NCBI GenBank assembly: GCA_964642795.1
Contig: CAZXRQ010000009.1
Location: forward strand, 1-39,441
Direction: 5' to 3'
Length of the DNA: 39,441 bases
Source: JAVVVD01 sp964642795
Lineage (GTDB): Bacteria > Bacillota > Clostridia > Christensenellales > CAG-138
In this document: piece after piece, positions 1 through 10,365 of the stretch
Position numbering within the stretch: the first letter of the stretch is position 1
Layout of the letters: each line of letters starts with the position of its first letter
Made by a program: the position numbers and the translations under genes
The notes under the pieces: model-generated
Database searches by the model: none
Told to the model about the DNA's origin: nothing
The model's input: only the letters and a program-made list of their open reading frames with translations

Positions 1-616
1 TAGCCTCGTTGCGGTTTACGCTTATGCCCACGCCCGCCGCTATCGCGTTTGAGGACCGTGACAGGCTCATCGCCGCGCCGCTGGCCTTCGTGAGGAAGTT
101 GCCGTCGTTATCGGCAAGCAGCGTGATGTCGGTTGCGCTGAGCAGGCCGTCGATCGCAACGGCGACTATGTGCTTGCTGATGTTCAGCGCCACAGCCGCG
201 GCTACCTGGAAGCTCTGCTGGCCGGCGCCCTGCGCGCTGCCGTTTTGGGCTGTGTTCTGGCCGGAGTAGGTGTTTGCGGCGTTCTGCCCCTGCGTGCCCG
301 CCCCGTTACCCGCCCCGCTGTCGCCCTGCGCGTTTTGGCTGCGCAGTACGTTGGAGGATAGGTTGCTGTTGTTGTTTGCCTGATTGTTATTCGGGCTGCC
401 GTCAGAGCTGCCGCGGTTATTGTTCAGCGAGTTATTGACATTGCCGCCGGTCTGGTTATTGGGCTGGGGTTCGTTCTGCTGCTCGTTGAAGTAGTCGCCG
501 CTGGTAACCTTGTTGGCGTTGGCCTCGGCGTTGTCCGAGCCGGTCTTAATCCTATTGGTGTAGCGCTCCATATCCGAGCCCATCGCAGTAGCGAGGCCCA
601 CGCTCTCGTCCGAGCT
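1..616 (-). pseudogene. Downstream remainder of the giant repeat protein, after an in-frame TAA; runs off the window
   Basis: The minus-strand frame of the giant protein stays open for about 205 codons past the TAA at 617-619, down to the left edge. The translated part starts SSDESVGLATAMGSDMERY, passes through a long Asn/Gln/Gly/Ser-rich linker (about 510 to 230), and then resumes the same beta-repeat seen upstream (QVAAAVALNIS near 190-210 and AAGVGISVN near 10-40). This strongly suggests that it was once, or still is, the same gene. I see no good ribosome binding site or start just after the stop, so it would be translated only by readthrough or if the stop is a sequence error. The true C-terminus and any wall anchor or S-layer domain lie outside the window. 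Confidence 0.75.
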
Positions 617-3600
617 TTAGGAATACGCTTCTATGTTTGCTATGCCGTTTGCCGTCACGCTGCCAAGCAGCTCGGATACTACGTTGGATTCTACTATATT
701 TACCGTAACGGCCGCGCCCACGGCGGTGGTATTGCCGGTAGCAAAGCCGCTGGCCTGCGTAAGCGTCTTAACGTTTTCCGACGCATACATGCTGAAGTTG
801 ACCAGTATCCTGTTGGCCTCAGTGTCCGCCTCGTTTACGGTGCCGTCGTCGTTTAAGTATTCCTTTTCGTTTATGTTTACCGTGTTGCCGCCGGTGGTCA
901 GCACAACCGCGCCCGCGCCTATCGTCGTGCGTATGTCGTTAAACAGCAGCGTCACGGCGGCGGATGCGTCTATGGCTATATCCTTGGCCTTGCTGGTGGT
1001 GGTGGAGCCTGCGGTATTCAAGGGATCCGTGCCGGAAACGCTGTAGGTCTCGCCCTTATGCGTACCGTCTGCGCGGATGGCCAAAGTGCCGGTGGTTACG
1101 GTACGGTTCTCGCCTATGCCGGAGGATACCTCCATGTCCGCATAGGTGAAGCCGAACGCCGCGCCCACGCCCACGGTCTTGCCCTTTTGGTTTATGTTGG
1201 TCTGGCTGGCCGCCTGCTGCTCGGTTTCGGTCAGCGCGGTGAACCATATGCCGTTTATTGTAACGTCGCCATCCGGCATGTAAAACACATATGCCGTACC
1301 GCCCGCCGTCGTAATCTCGGTGGTGACTATCGTTTTAGCCGCATCCGTTCCTACTTTATATGTAGGCGTGCTCACGTTGAGCTTATAACCGGATGCTGCT
1401 GCTATCACCACGCGGTCTCCCATCTTGGCCTTGCCTGTGGTGGAGGTGCCGGTGGTGTACGCTGCGGTGTTGGGGCCCAGACCCGATATGGTGTGCAGGT
1501 CCTCTTCAAAGGTGGCGTTTATGGTTATGTTGGTAGTGGTGGCGAGCTTTGCGCTATCGGTGGTCTTATACAGGTAGCTCACCTTGAACGTGCCGTCTGC
1601 CTGCGGGGTAACGGTCATTGCGACGCCGCTGGTCCCAAACGCGTCTGTCGCGCCGGTATCGCTGCGCGTATAGCTTACTATATATTTGCCGTTTGCGTTC
1701 TGCGCAAGCGTATAGCCCTCAGCGGGCTTGAGTATCGCATCGTACTGGTTGCCGCTGCTGGCTATCGTACCGCTGACCGCACCGCCATTGGTCATGCCGC
1801 CGGCTGCAAAGGTCTTGGTGCCGGAGGTGGCAAGCGAAGTACCCGTATCCGTACCGGTGGCAGCCGCCACATCCGAGCTGCCCGCCGCAAGGTTTTTATC
1901 CGCTATGCCGCCGTCTGTCACGGCGCTGGTGGCGGTGGTATCCTCGAACTGGTTGCTGAGCGCCTTTATGAAGGTATCGCCCGTAACCGTTATGGGGTAC
2001 AGCGCTGCCCCGTCTTCTGCAAGGTCGGTTATCATGGCGCTGGTGACGCCGTTTATCACCGCGACTGCCACGCTGCCCGCTATGCCCACGCTGGACGCGC
2101 CCGCGCCGGCGATCGCTGTGGTAACGAACTTATTATAGGAAGCGTTGCTTTCCGGCTCTATCGTGAGCTCCAGCCAATAGCTAAGCTCGTCCAATACCAC
2201 CGTAGTAAGCGCTTTGCCTATGTTTTGAACCGCAGTCTTGAGATTTTGCTGTAAGGTCGGCCCTATGCCGTTGCGGATGAAGGTTTTGAATGCCGCAATG
2301 TCGATTATGCCGGCGCCCAGCTTTTGAAGCATACCGGTAAACAGCTCTGTCATGGCTGTCGCCGGGTCGCCCGTAAGCGCTTTTATACTCGCAAGCTTCT
2401 GCGTAAACGTGGAGGTTGAGCCGCCGGTCACGTTTTTCGCCATATCGGTTATCAGCGCAATCGCGAGATCGAGGAAATTGTCCGGCGTAAACTCGAAGCC
2501 GTCCAAGGCCTGTTTTAATCCAGGGAAATCTGAATCCAGCAGATCGTTGAAGTTGTTCTTGAGCCGCGTGGGAAGATCCGCAGCCAGCAGTCCGGAAAGC
2601 CCGGTGTTTGCAAGCAGCGCATCCAGCCCGGTTTTGAGCGTGGCGTCGATAAGGTCGTTCACCACATCTTCAAGATGCTCAGCCAAGGTATCGGAGAGAT
2701 TCATGGATACCACAAGCTCCGCGACCCATTCGGTGATCATGCCGCGAACCAGCGCCACAATTATGTTGTCCTCGGAGGCAACAGGTGCGGCGGTCTTGGG
2801 TTTTATGGGATCCGTTATCATCAGCGCCAGCACGTCGAGATGGTTGGCGTTGATAGCTGCATTCTCTATATAGGCGATGTTATCGTAGTTGATGACGTTT
2901 ATTGCAATGGCAACGCCCACGCCTATTTTAGCGTTGGTAGCGGCGGCGTTGGCGGAGACGCTTGCGTTTGTGCGGGCGTAGCTTATCACGCTGACCACGC
3001 CGCCGCGGGTTACGGTGCCGTCGTCGGCGGTAGTATCCGTGCCGTTTGCCGTCACGGTTATACCGTCGGTTATGCGGCTCTCCGCGCGGTTGGTCAGTAT
3101 ATTCAGCGCAAAGCCCGCGGCGATCTGCACGTTGCCTTCGGTAGTCTGTGCGGTCTGCCGGTTGGAGCTGGCGCCGTTTATCTTGCTGCTATTTGTGTTG
3201 TTGCTGCCGGTCTGGTCTGCAAGCCGGCTGCCGCCGTTAAGCGCACGGTTCGCTTGTCTGTCCGATTCCCCGTCGCCCGAGTCGGTATTCGTACCCGTGG
3301 CGGTGGAGGTCGCGGAGGTGCGGGTGGCGCGGTTATTGTTGTTGTTGGTAGCGCCCTGCGAGCCCGCACGGGAGGTAGAGGTAAGCGCATTCTTGCTGGA
3401 GGCCAGCAGGCTCACGTTCTTTGCCGTAACGCTGCGGGAGAGGCGCGATACCGCGCTGTCGTTGAGTACGCTTATTGCAAACGAGCCGCCCACGCCCACG
3501 CTGCCGCCCGCCGCCGAAGCGTTGGCGGAAAGCTCGCGGGTTATTGCGCTTACCGCGCTCAGCTCCGCGTCGCCTGTGAAGGTAAGTATGGGATCATTGG

Positions 3601-6600
3601 CCTTGGGCATTCCAAAGTATGCCTGCACGTCCGCGCCGGATACCAGCAGTGCAAGCACCGGAGTAACGGAGGTGCCGCCAGAGCTGCCGGCCTTTGCAAG
3701 CATGGTCTCGCTGAGATCGTGCGATGCGGATATGTTGAGCGAGGAAAGCTCGGCCTCCGCCGTCTTTAGCAATATTGAAGTGCCGTCCTGTATGGCGGCC
3801 GTTACGTCTATGCCGCTGACGCCGATGGCAAGGCCCGCACCCACGCCCACGCTGCCCTTCGAGCTGCCGGACGTGCCGGCGGCAGTAGTGGAACCCGTGG
3901 AAGCATTGGGCGTGCAGTCCGCCTGCACCACCGTGCGTTCATAGGAGCTTGCGTTTATGGAAATGCTGCCGCCGTTGGCCAAGGTTATTGCCGCGGTATT
4001 ATATACCAGCGCCTGAGTGCGCAGGCTTGCCACCTGTACGGCTATCGCGCCGCCTATGCCTATGTTTCCGGTGGAATAGCCGGCCTTCGCTATGCAGCTT
4101 GCGGTCACGCGCTCACTGGAGGAGCCGGAGTCCGCGCTGATGGATATGCCCTGCACGTCTATCGTGCCGGACTTTATAGTGGCGGAGCTTGTGTGCTTTA
4201 CTACGCTTACCGCAACGCCTACGCCCAAGCTCACGCTGCGGCCGCTGCTGTTTGCGCTGCTGTCCTGTATGAACGTGCCGGTTATGTTGAGCGTGGTGCC
4301 GGACGCGCACGCGGCGGGCATGGTGTATATGTATTTACCGGTGGTAAGGCTCTTTGAAACGGTGCGTGTCTCGACGTTTTGGCCGGAGCGCAACACTACC
4401 TGAATGCTTCCAGTCTTTAGCATATAGCCGGCTGCCGGGGTGATTATCAGCTCTATCTCGTCGCTCTCGTCGGCGGTGGTGCGGCCGCTTATCGTGCCGC
4501 CCGCCACCTGCGCATACGTTATTGAAGCCTTGCCGGTAGCCTTATCCAGTATGAACTTAAAGTAGGCATCGCCGTTTCCAAAGTCCGCAAGCGAGCGGGT
4601 GCCGCCGGTATCGGGATCGTCTATCGTGGTAGGAAGCGTCCAGGTCCACGCGCCGGTGTCGGTGGTAGGTGCGGTTATGGTTATGGTGACGTAATCCTCG
4701 CCCATCGAATCCACCAGCACCGCGGTAATGGCGGAATAGCTGCCCTTGGTCAGCGCCGTGCCGGTCGGGTCGCAGAAGGTGACCGTTTCTCCCGCGTCGG
4801 CGCGAGTTATGGTGGCGCCATTCTGTTTGAAGGTAACGCCGGTGCAGTTGAGGTCGAAGCCCTTCTCCACGAAGGTGGAGGTTATCGTAAGCGCCGCGCC
4901 CACAGCAATATCGGTAGGCATGGTGAAGGTGAACAGACCGTCCGCGCCGCGGGTCAGCGTGGTGGCTGAGGCCGTGCCGTAGCTTATCTTTATTACGCCT
5001 ATTTCGTAATCATCGGCCGGGTTTTCCTCTATCGTTATGCTTTCGCCGAGGTTCGCGGAGGTGACCGCGTTGCCGTACTGATCCAGCGCCCTGACCGTAC
5101 CGTTTGCGCCGTTGGATATGGTAATATTGCGGCTGTCGCCCGCAAACTCGGCTGTAAGCACCGCCCAGTTGCCCGTGCCCGGGGTTATGCCGGTTATGTC
5201 TATGTAGTACTGGCCTTCGTTTACATTATCCTTGGTAAGCGCATATGTGGTGGTCCCCACCTGATTGCCGCTTGCATCGCGTATCACTATCTTGAGCGTG
5301 CCGTCGGTCAGTGTATAGCCGGAATCCGGCGTTACCTTGAACGCGTATGTCATGCTGCCGGTTGTGGTGTTGCGCGAAACAAGCGTTATGTTGCCATGCA
5401 CCAGCCCGCCTATTTTGAACGTATCCGCGATGATGATCTTTTCGCTGCTGGTGGAAAGGTTGGGGTTGGTGTCCGTTGCGGTGGCCAGTCCGGTGTTCGT
5501 GGCGGAGGCGATGGTGGTAGGTGTGCCTGCCGGCGAGCCGTCCGCCGTAGTATAGGCCTGGGTAACGCCATCCGTGCTTACGGTAAGCGTGCCGCCTGCG
5601 GTAACGCTGCCGGTGGTATTTACCGACGCTTCATTATTGTTTATTATCACGCCCAGCGCGACCGCGCCTACCACCTGTGAGCTGCTGGTGGTGCCGCGGG
5701 TCGTATTGGTGTTTGGCAGGCTGGTGGTGCTTGCGTTTGTGAACGCGCCCTTCACCGTAACGTCCGCATCCGGCATTATGAAAACATATTCTCCGGCGGC
5801 GTTGGCGGTGATGATCTCTGTAACAGTGATCTCGTTTGCGTCCTCCATCTGCTTGTATATCAGCTCGAGCTGGCTGTCCTTCAGATGGTAGCCGTCATTC
5901 GGGTTGATTATTACCAATACCTCTTTATCGGGATCCACCTTGACCGGATCCGATTCGTTCACCTTGGTTATGCCTATTACCAGCGTGCCGTGATCGATCA
6001 AGCCGGATACGTTGGTGGTAACGGTATGTGCGTTTGTGCTGGTGGCGTTTACGGTCGCGCGGTTGGTGGCCTCGTTTGCGCCGCCAACTCCATCCTCAAA
6101 CGTATCCGTTATGCCAGAGCCATCGCCGGACTGGTCGTCGTCAAACAGGCTGCCTACGTCCGGATCCTCCGTTGTTGTGCCGCCCGCTACCTCCTTAAAG
6201 GTCGCAACCAGCGTTACCTCACAGCCTATCTTAACGGTTTGGCCGTCCTCTGTGGTGGTGCCTATAACGGGCATTGTGAACACATATTTGCCGCTTGCGT
6301 TTTGTGTGATGGGTATAAAGGTGTAGGATACGCTTGCCTTTTCAAGGTATTTGAGCTTGAGGGTATCCAGCTCGTAGCCCGCGTCCGGGGTAACCGTTAC
6401 CGTGACCTCCTCTTCAACGTTTGCGCGTTGGTTAACGGTTATCGTGCCATGCTCGGTATCCTGCTTGTTTATGGTATATTCCTTGCCCGCGAATTTTTCG
6501 GTAGCGCCGGTGAGCTTTTCCTTGGCCGCGCCGACCAAGCTGCCCGCGCTTTGCTTTAGCAGGGTGAGCGCTGTGGTCTTTATCGTGGCAAGTGACATCT

Positions 6601-8731
6601 GGCCGCCGCTGCCCGACGCGGCTGTTCCGGCAGCCGGGGTGGCGGAGGTCGCGTGGGTGGTGACCTTCTCTATGGCGTTGCTGGTAAGCGATATGCTGCC
6701 GCCCGCCGTAAGGCTGCCCGCGCCGCCAAGTATAACATCGGCGTCCTGTATTACTATGGAAATAGCGAAGTAGCCGCCGGAGTTCTTAACCGCCGTGCCC
6801 TTCTTTGCTATGGTGCTTACGTTGGTGGTGCTGTCGGCGGAAAGCATTATGTCGCCGTTATTACTTATTATATTGCCCAGCACGTTGACGTGGCAGTCTA
6901 CCACGGCTACGGTGAGCGCCAGCGAAAACTCCAGCTTGCCCGTCTTGGCCTCGCCCTCCAGCTGCACGGTAGAGGTGCTGGACATGCGTACGCTGCCCTC
7001 CGCCGTTATGCTGGCGTTTTCGCCCACGGTTATCTCGCTGGATACCACCGCTATGTTAAGCGCAAGCGGTATAAAGCTTGCAAGCGCGCCTGTGCCGGTC
7101 TTGATTATCTTTACCACCGTAGCCGTCGTGGCGGTAACGGACTTGGCCGTTATATCGCCCAGCAGCTCTATCGCAGCGGAGCCCACCTTGACGCATATGA
7201 AGTTCAGCGCGCCGGTCGGCTCAAGCTGCTTGGTCTGGCTGCTGGATGCGGACAGCTCCACCGTGCCGGAGGCGTCTATGCTTGCGTCCTCGCCCAGCTT
7301 GATGAACGTATCGCTCACCACATCGAAGAAGCTGGCCTCATACTCAAAATTGCCCACGCCGATGGTAAAGGTTATATCGTCGTCCACGGCCTTAACGACA
7401 AGGCTCGAGCAGGCGATGCTGCCGTTTATGGTTATCTGCTCGCCGTTGATTACGAGATTGAAGCTGGGCGCGCTTATCTCGCCGATCACAACTTCCTCCC
7501 CGTTGATCACGAGATTGCTCATGAACAGATCGGAATCGCTTACAACGATCTTTTCGATCGACATATCGTCGCCGCTGCCATAGGTATAGTTGGTAAACGG
7601 CGCAAATCCGGCATCGTCTGCAAGCTCCAGCGTGCCGTCTTCGTTGATGCTCTCTATCGCGATGGTGAGCTTATTCGCCAGCGCGTCCGTGAACGCGACA
7701 AACGTGGACTTGCCGCTTAGCGTAAGGCTCTTTTCCGCACTGTTTCGAAGCAGTATGCTGTCGCCTTCGAGCTTGATGCGCGGGCTCTCCGTAGTGTCCG
7801 TACCGATCTTGTCGTCCTCGTCCAGTTCGCCGGTAAGGTGCAGCCGGTTGCTGCCGCTTCCGCAATTCAGTGTTATGGCGCTTGTGAACGCCGCCGCGGA
7901 CGTATCCACGGATATGGTATCGTCGCCGTCGCCGCCGTTTAGCGTTGCGCTGCCATTGACGCTTGCTGCATCTGAGGACAGGGCTATGCTGTCGTTGCCC
8001 GCGCCGCCGTTTACGGTGACGTTAGCGCCGTCGCCTGCCACAACGGTGATGGTATCGTCGGCGGTAGTGCCGTATATGGTGGTAGTGGAATTCTTGATGG
8101 TGATTATCTTATCCAACGCCATATACAGGCCGGCCATAACTACATTTATGCCGCTTATGCTGATATTGGCGTTTACAATAACGTCGTTGTTCGCGCCGGT
8201 ATAGTCTTCTCCCGCGTCGTCGGCTACTATATATAATATGAAGCTATTGTCCAGGTTCACGCCTACGCTCAGCTTGGTGGTGTCTATGGTTATATCCGTA
8301 ACGGTGCCGGTAAGGTCGTATTGACCGGCGGCTACCGTTACTGTAATGGATTTGCTGTTGCTTTCCGCCTGCTGAAGCGCGCTCTCCACTGCGCGGTTCA
8401 GGGCGTTGTCGGTATATACGGGCAGCACCTGGTCAGGAGCGTCTGAATCGGTGGCGGTGGCGGGGGTGGGGTTTGAAAATTCGCTCGGGTCGTCGATCTC
8501 CACCTGGTTATCGCTGGTATCGACATGCTCCGTCACCTCGGCCCCGCCGTCGGGCGCGACTATCGGTGTACCAACGGTTACGTCGCTGGCGTCCGTGTCG
8601 GTCGCGACGATAACTGTCTCTTCTGCGTGTGCGGAGGATGGAAACGCCAAAAACAGCGCAAAACACATAAGCAGCATAACCGCCGCACATGCGATCACCC
8701 TTATAGATTTTTGACTAGAATAGCTTGCCAT
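617..8731 (-). CDS. Giant secreted repeat-rich adhesin-like protein (2704 aa to the in-frame stop)
   Basis: The start at 8731 (MASYSSQKS) is chosen because GGAGGG lies 8 bases upstream and a typical signal peptide follows (hydrophobic stretch, cleavage probably after SSAHA, residue about 34). Residues about 225-275 contain RTX-like units (GGAGNDSI, GGDGDDTI). From about 760 to 1480 and 2310 to 2500 there are seven degenerate repeats of InlB-B type, each with a pattern like TPDAGYEL followed by YVFTMP. From about 1500 onward, and past the stop, a glycine-rich strand motif (VGVGVAIAINV and variants) recurs about ten times, as in giant filamentous adhesins of the Fusobacterium LktA type. Residues about 1975-2200 are a predicted helical insertion. 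Low-complexity Asn/Thr/Ser linkers separate blocks. It is co-transcribed 17 bases after the TPR gene. Function as a surface adhesin is inferred from architecture only. The frame is interrupted by TAA at 617-619. Confidence 0.8.
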   Translation of the reverse strand: MASYSSQKSIRVIACAAVMLLMCFALFLAFPSSAHAEETVIVATDTDASDVTVGTPIVAPDGGAEVTEHVDTSDNQVEIDDPSEFSNPTPATATDSDAPDQVLPVYTDNALNRAVESALQQAESNSKSITVTVAAGQYDLTGTVTDITIDTTKLSVGVNLDNSFILYIVADDAGEDYTGANNDVIVNANISISGINVVMAGLYMALDKIITIKNSTTTIYGTTADDTITVVAGDGANVTVNGGAGNDSIALSSDAASVNGSATLNGGDGDDTISVDTSAAAFTSAITLNCGSGSNRLHLTGELDEDDKIGTDTTESPRIKLEGDSILLRNSAEKSLTLSGKSTFVAFTDALANKLTIAIESINEDGTLELADDAGFAPFTNYTYGSGDDMSIEKIVVSDSDLFMSNLVINGEEVVIGEISAPSFNLVINGEQITINGSIACSSLVVKAVDDDITFTIGVGNFEYEASFFDVVSDTFIKLGEDASIDASGTVELSASSSQTKQLEPTGALNFICVKVGSAAIELLGDITAKSVTATTATVVKIIKTGTGALASFIPLALNIAVVSSEITVGENASITAEGSVRMSSTSTVQLEGEAKTGKLEFSLALTVAVVDCHVNVLGNIISNNGDIMLSADSTTNVSTIAKKGTAVKNSGGYFAISIVIQDADVILGGAGSLTAGGSISLTSNAIEKVTTHATSATPAAGTAASGSGGQMSLATIKTTALTLLKQSAGSLVGAAKEKLTGATEKFAGKEYTINKQDTEHGTITVNQRANVEEEVTVTVTPDAGYELDTLKLKYLEKASVSYTFIPITQNASGKYVFTMPVIGTTTEDGQTVKIGCEVTLVATFKEVAGGTTTEDPDVGSLFDDDQSGDGSGITDTFEDGVGGANEATNRATVNATSTNAHTVTTNVSGLIDHGTLVIGITKVNESDPVKVDPDKEVLVIINPNDGYHLKDSQLELIYKQMEDANEITVTEIITANAAGEYVFIMPDADVTVKGAFTNASTTSLPNTNTTRGTTSSSQVVGAVALGVIINNNEASVNTTGSVTAGGTLTVSTDGVTQAYTTADGSPAGTPTTIASATNTGLATATDTNPNLSTSSEKIIIADTFKIGGLVHGNITLVSRNTTTGSMTYAFKVTPDSGYTLTDGTLKIVIRDASGNQVGTTTYALTKDNVNEGQYYIDITGITPGTGNWAVLTAEFAGDSRNITISNGANGTVRALDQYGNAVTSANLGESITIEENPADDYEIGVIKISYGTASATTLTRGADGLFTFTMPTDIAVGAALTITSTFVEKGFDLNCTGVTFKQNGATITRADAGETVTFCDPTGTALTKGSYSAITAVLVDSMGEDYVTITITAPTTDTGAWTWTLPTTIDDPDTGGTRSLADFGNGDAYFKFILDKATGKASITYAQVAGGTISGRTTADESDEIELIITPAAGYMLKTGSIQVVLRSGQNVETRTVSKSLTTGKYIYTMPAACASGTTLNITGTFIQDSSANSSGRSVSLGVGVAVSVVKHTSSATIKSGTIDVQGISISADSGSSSERVTASCIAKAGYSTGNIGIGGAIAVQVASLRTQALVYNTAAITLANGGSISINASSYERTVVQADCTPNASTGSTTAAGTSGSSKGSVGVGAGLAIGVSGIDVTAAIQDGTSILLKTAEAELSSLNISASHDLSETMLAKAGSSGGTSVTPVLALLVSGADVQAYFGMPKANDPILTFTGDAELSAVSAITRELSANASAAGGSVGVGGSFAISVLNDSAVSRLSRSVTAKNVSLLASSKNALTSTSRAGSQGATNNNNNRATRTSATSTATGTNTDSGDGESDRQANRALNGGSRLADQTGSNNTNSSKINGASSNRQTAQTTEGNVQIAAGFALNILTNRAESRITDGITVTANGTDTTADDGTVTRGGVVSVISYARTNASVSANAAATNAKIGVGVAIAINVINYDNIAYIENAAINANHLDVLALMITDPIKPKTAAPVASEDNIIVALVRGMITEWVAELVVSMNLSDTLAEHLEDVVNDLIDATLKTGLDALLANTGLSGLLAADLPTRLKNNFNDLLDSDFPGLKQALDGFEFTPDNFLDLAIALITDMAKNVTGGSTSTFTQKLASIKALTGDPATAMTELFTGMLQKLGAGIIDIAAFKTFIRNGIGPTLQQNLKTAVQNIGKALTTVVLDELSYWLELTIEPESNASYNKFVTTAIAGAGASSVGIAGSVAVAVINGVTSAMITDLAEDGAALYPITVTGDTFIKALSNQFEDTTATSAVTDGGIADKNLAAGSSDVAAATGTDTGTSLATSGTKTFAAGGMTNGGAVSGTIASSGNQYDAILKPAEGYTLAQNANGKYIVSYTRSDTGATDAFGTSGVAMTVTPQADGTFKVSYLYKTTDSAKLATTTNITINATFEEDLHTISGLGPNTAAYTTGTSTTGKAKMGDRVVIAAASGYKLNVSTPTYKVGTDAAKTIVTTEITTAGGTAYVFYMPDGDVTINGIWFTALTETEQQAASQTNINQKGKTVGVGAAFGFTYADMEVSSGIGENRTVTTGTLAIRADGTHKGETYSVSGTDPLNTAGSTTTSKAKDIAIDASAAVTLLFNDIRTTIGAGAVVLTTGGNTVNINEKEYLNDDGTVNEADTEANRILVNFSMYASENVKTLTQASGFATGNTTAVGAAVTVNIVESNVVSELLGSVTANGIANIEAYS

Positions 8732-8748
8732 GATGTTGTCCCTCCGCA

Positions 8749-10215
8749 TTAATCCGAAACGTTGGTAGGAGTGCTTTCGACGTCCGTCGGGGTACCCTCC
8801 CATGTTGTAAACTGGCCAAGCAGCTCGCTTGCCGCCGCTGTCAGCTCCGGCTCGTCGCCAGCCTCGATTACCGCCACAAGGTCATACGCCGCGAGCACAT
8901 ATTCCTCCATGTTGAGGTAGCATACCGCACGGTTGTAGTAGCTGGGCGAAATCGATTCGCCCCGTTCGATGGATAGTGTAAAATCCTCGCAGGCCGCTTT
9001 GTATTCCGCAATCCCCGTCAGGGCCACGCCGCGGTAGTAATGCACATCCTGCGTATCCGGCTGAAGCTCGAGGCAGCTTGTAAATCTTTCCACCGCTTTG
9101 TCATACTGCTCCAGCCCAAGGTAGGCCAGTCCCACCCATTGGTAAAGCTGAGAAATGTCCGTCGCGCTCGCCAAAGCGTAGTCAGCCGCCGCTTCCTCCG
9201 CATCCTCAGTCTCCGCCGGCTGGGTAAGCAGCGCTATGGCCGCCTCGCCGTCCTGTATCACAGAGGCGTAGTCGCCTGCGATGTAAGCGCTGAGCACCGC
9301 CTGGGAATACAGCAGCGCCGGCTGGGAATACCCCGCCTCCACCGCATTGTGAAAAGCCTCCGTAGCAACGCCGTACTGCTCTTGGTTCATAGCAGCCACG
9401 CCGTACATGGCGTTGAACGCGCCCGTTTCATCCGTGCCGCCCTGCTCAAAGTAGGCGGTCAAATCCTCGTACGCGGCGGCGTAATCGCCCAGTATCAAAT
9501 AGCACCGCCCGCGCCCGGCGTAATAGGAAACATCGAAATCCTCCGCGCTCGAAAGCGCCTCGGTATAACATTCTATGGCCTTATCATACTCGCCTATGCT
9601 TTCGTATACCGGCGCCGCCGCCGCGAGTATGGATACCACCCTGCCCTCCAGCGCGAGGTATTGCTCTATATCCCGCACCGTGGCCTCCGCCTGATTGAGC
9701 TCTGCGTATATCTGCGCCCTGAGCAGATAGGTGTCCGCTTCGTCCGGGTCCAGCTGCAGCGATTCGCCAAGGCTCGCGATGGCCTCCTGCATATCCCCGG
9801 TAAGCGCATACAGGCAGCCCAGCTTAGTATGCAGCCCAGCAAGCGCTGAGCTGCTGCCCTCCTCGGGAAACAGCCTTATGCAGCCCTGCATATACTCTAT
9901 CGCGTCCGCATACTGCTCCTTCGCTATTGCTACCGACGCGCGAAGGTCGTAATCCTCGTAGGTTGTCGCCTCGCCCCAGGTCTGCATCAGCTCCCAGATA
10001 CGGCTTATCTGATCCTCTGTAAGGTAGTCTGTGCTCTGTTCAACATATTCGGCCGCTTCCGCCGCTGCTCCGTCAGTAAATTTACTGCTTGCAAAATCTA
10101 TCCTGCTCGCATAGCCCAACAACGTTGCCGCTAAAATCAGAATAGCCAGCATTCCGGCAATAGCGCGTATCGCCAGCCTGCCTGCCGGTTGCTGCCGGGG
10201 GGCTTGCTCTTCCAT
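8749..10215 (-). CDS. Membrane-anchored tetratricopeptide repeat protein
   Basis: The 488-residue product has a short basic N-terminus and one transmembrane segment at about residues 19-36. The rest is a long array of TPR helices (for example YAEAIEYM-like, AIASLGESLQLDPDEADTYL, YDKAIECYTEAL, YDKAVERFTSCLELQPDT). TPR domains bind other proteins, so this is probably an extracytoplasmic scaffold. It is the first gene of an operon with the giant secreted protein, whose start lies 17 bases beyond its TAA stop, so a role in assembling, anchoring or exporting that protein is a reasonable inference. GGAAGG lies 8 bases before the ATG. A consensus-like promoter (10286-10315) precedes it. I cannot assign a specific name. 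Confidence 0.85.
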   Translation of the reverse strand: MEEQAPRQQPAGRLAIRAIAGMLAILILAATLLGYASRIDFASSKFTDGAAAEAAEYVEQSTDYLTEDQISRIWELMQTWGEATTYEDYDLRASVAIAKEQYADAIEYMQGCIRLFPEEGSSSALAGLHTKLGCLYALTGDMQEAIASLGESLQLDPDEADTYLLRAQIYAELNQAEATVRDIEQYLALEGRVVSILAAAAPVYESIGEYDKAIECYTEALSSAEDFDVSYYAGRGRCYLILGDYAAAYEDLTAYFEQGGTDETGAFNAMYGVAAMNQEQYGVATEAFHNAVEAGYSQPALLYSQAVLSAYIAGDYASVIQDGEAAIALLTQPAETEDAEEAAADYALASATDISQLYQWVGLAYLGLEQYDKAVERFTSCLELQPDTQDVHYYRGVALTGIAEYKAACEDFTLSIERGESISPSYYNRAVCYLNMEEYVLAAYDLVAVIEAGDEPELTAAASELLGQFTTWEGTPTDVESTPTNVSD

Positions 10216-10285
10216 TTTCTAAGCCTTCCACATCATACTGAATAAAGTATGAATATTCATAATTACATCATTATTCTAGGATTTT

Positions 10286-10315
10286 ATTATATTGTTGTTT
10301 CATGCGGTGTGTCAA
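10286..10315 (-). promoter_or_regulatory. Sigma-A type promoter of the TPR/giant-protein operon
   Basis: On the minus strand there is a perfect -35 TTGACA (10310-10315), an 18-base spacer and a perfect -10 TATAAT (10286-10291), about 70 bases before the TPR gene start. The surrounding gap (10216-10365) is AT-rich compared with the genes and holds no ORF. Confidence 0.8.
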
Positions 10316-10365
10316 TAGATTGGAGGGGTGCCACACAATTTTAACTTTTTTTGGTTTTTTGAATT

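Noticed and set aside
617..619. TAA in the giant gene as a pyrrolysine or selenocysteine codon
   Set aside because: Pyrrolysine uses UAG and selenocysteine uses UGA. TAA is a normal stop for several genes here.
1058..2254. 398-codon plus-strand ORF inside the giant gene
   Set aside because: It is an antisense shadow of the repeat codons, low in recognisable structure, with no ribosome binding site.
2675..3769. 364-codon plus-strand ORF inside the giant gene
   Set aside because: Same reason: antisense shadow rich in Tyr/Gly/Ala/His/Cys.
7900..8060. CRISPR-like short repeats in the giant gene
   Set aside because: The repeats are protein-level (RTX-like units) with no constant DNA repeat and spacer pattern.
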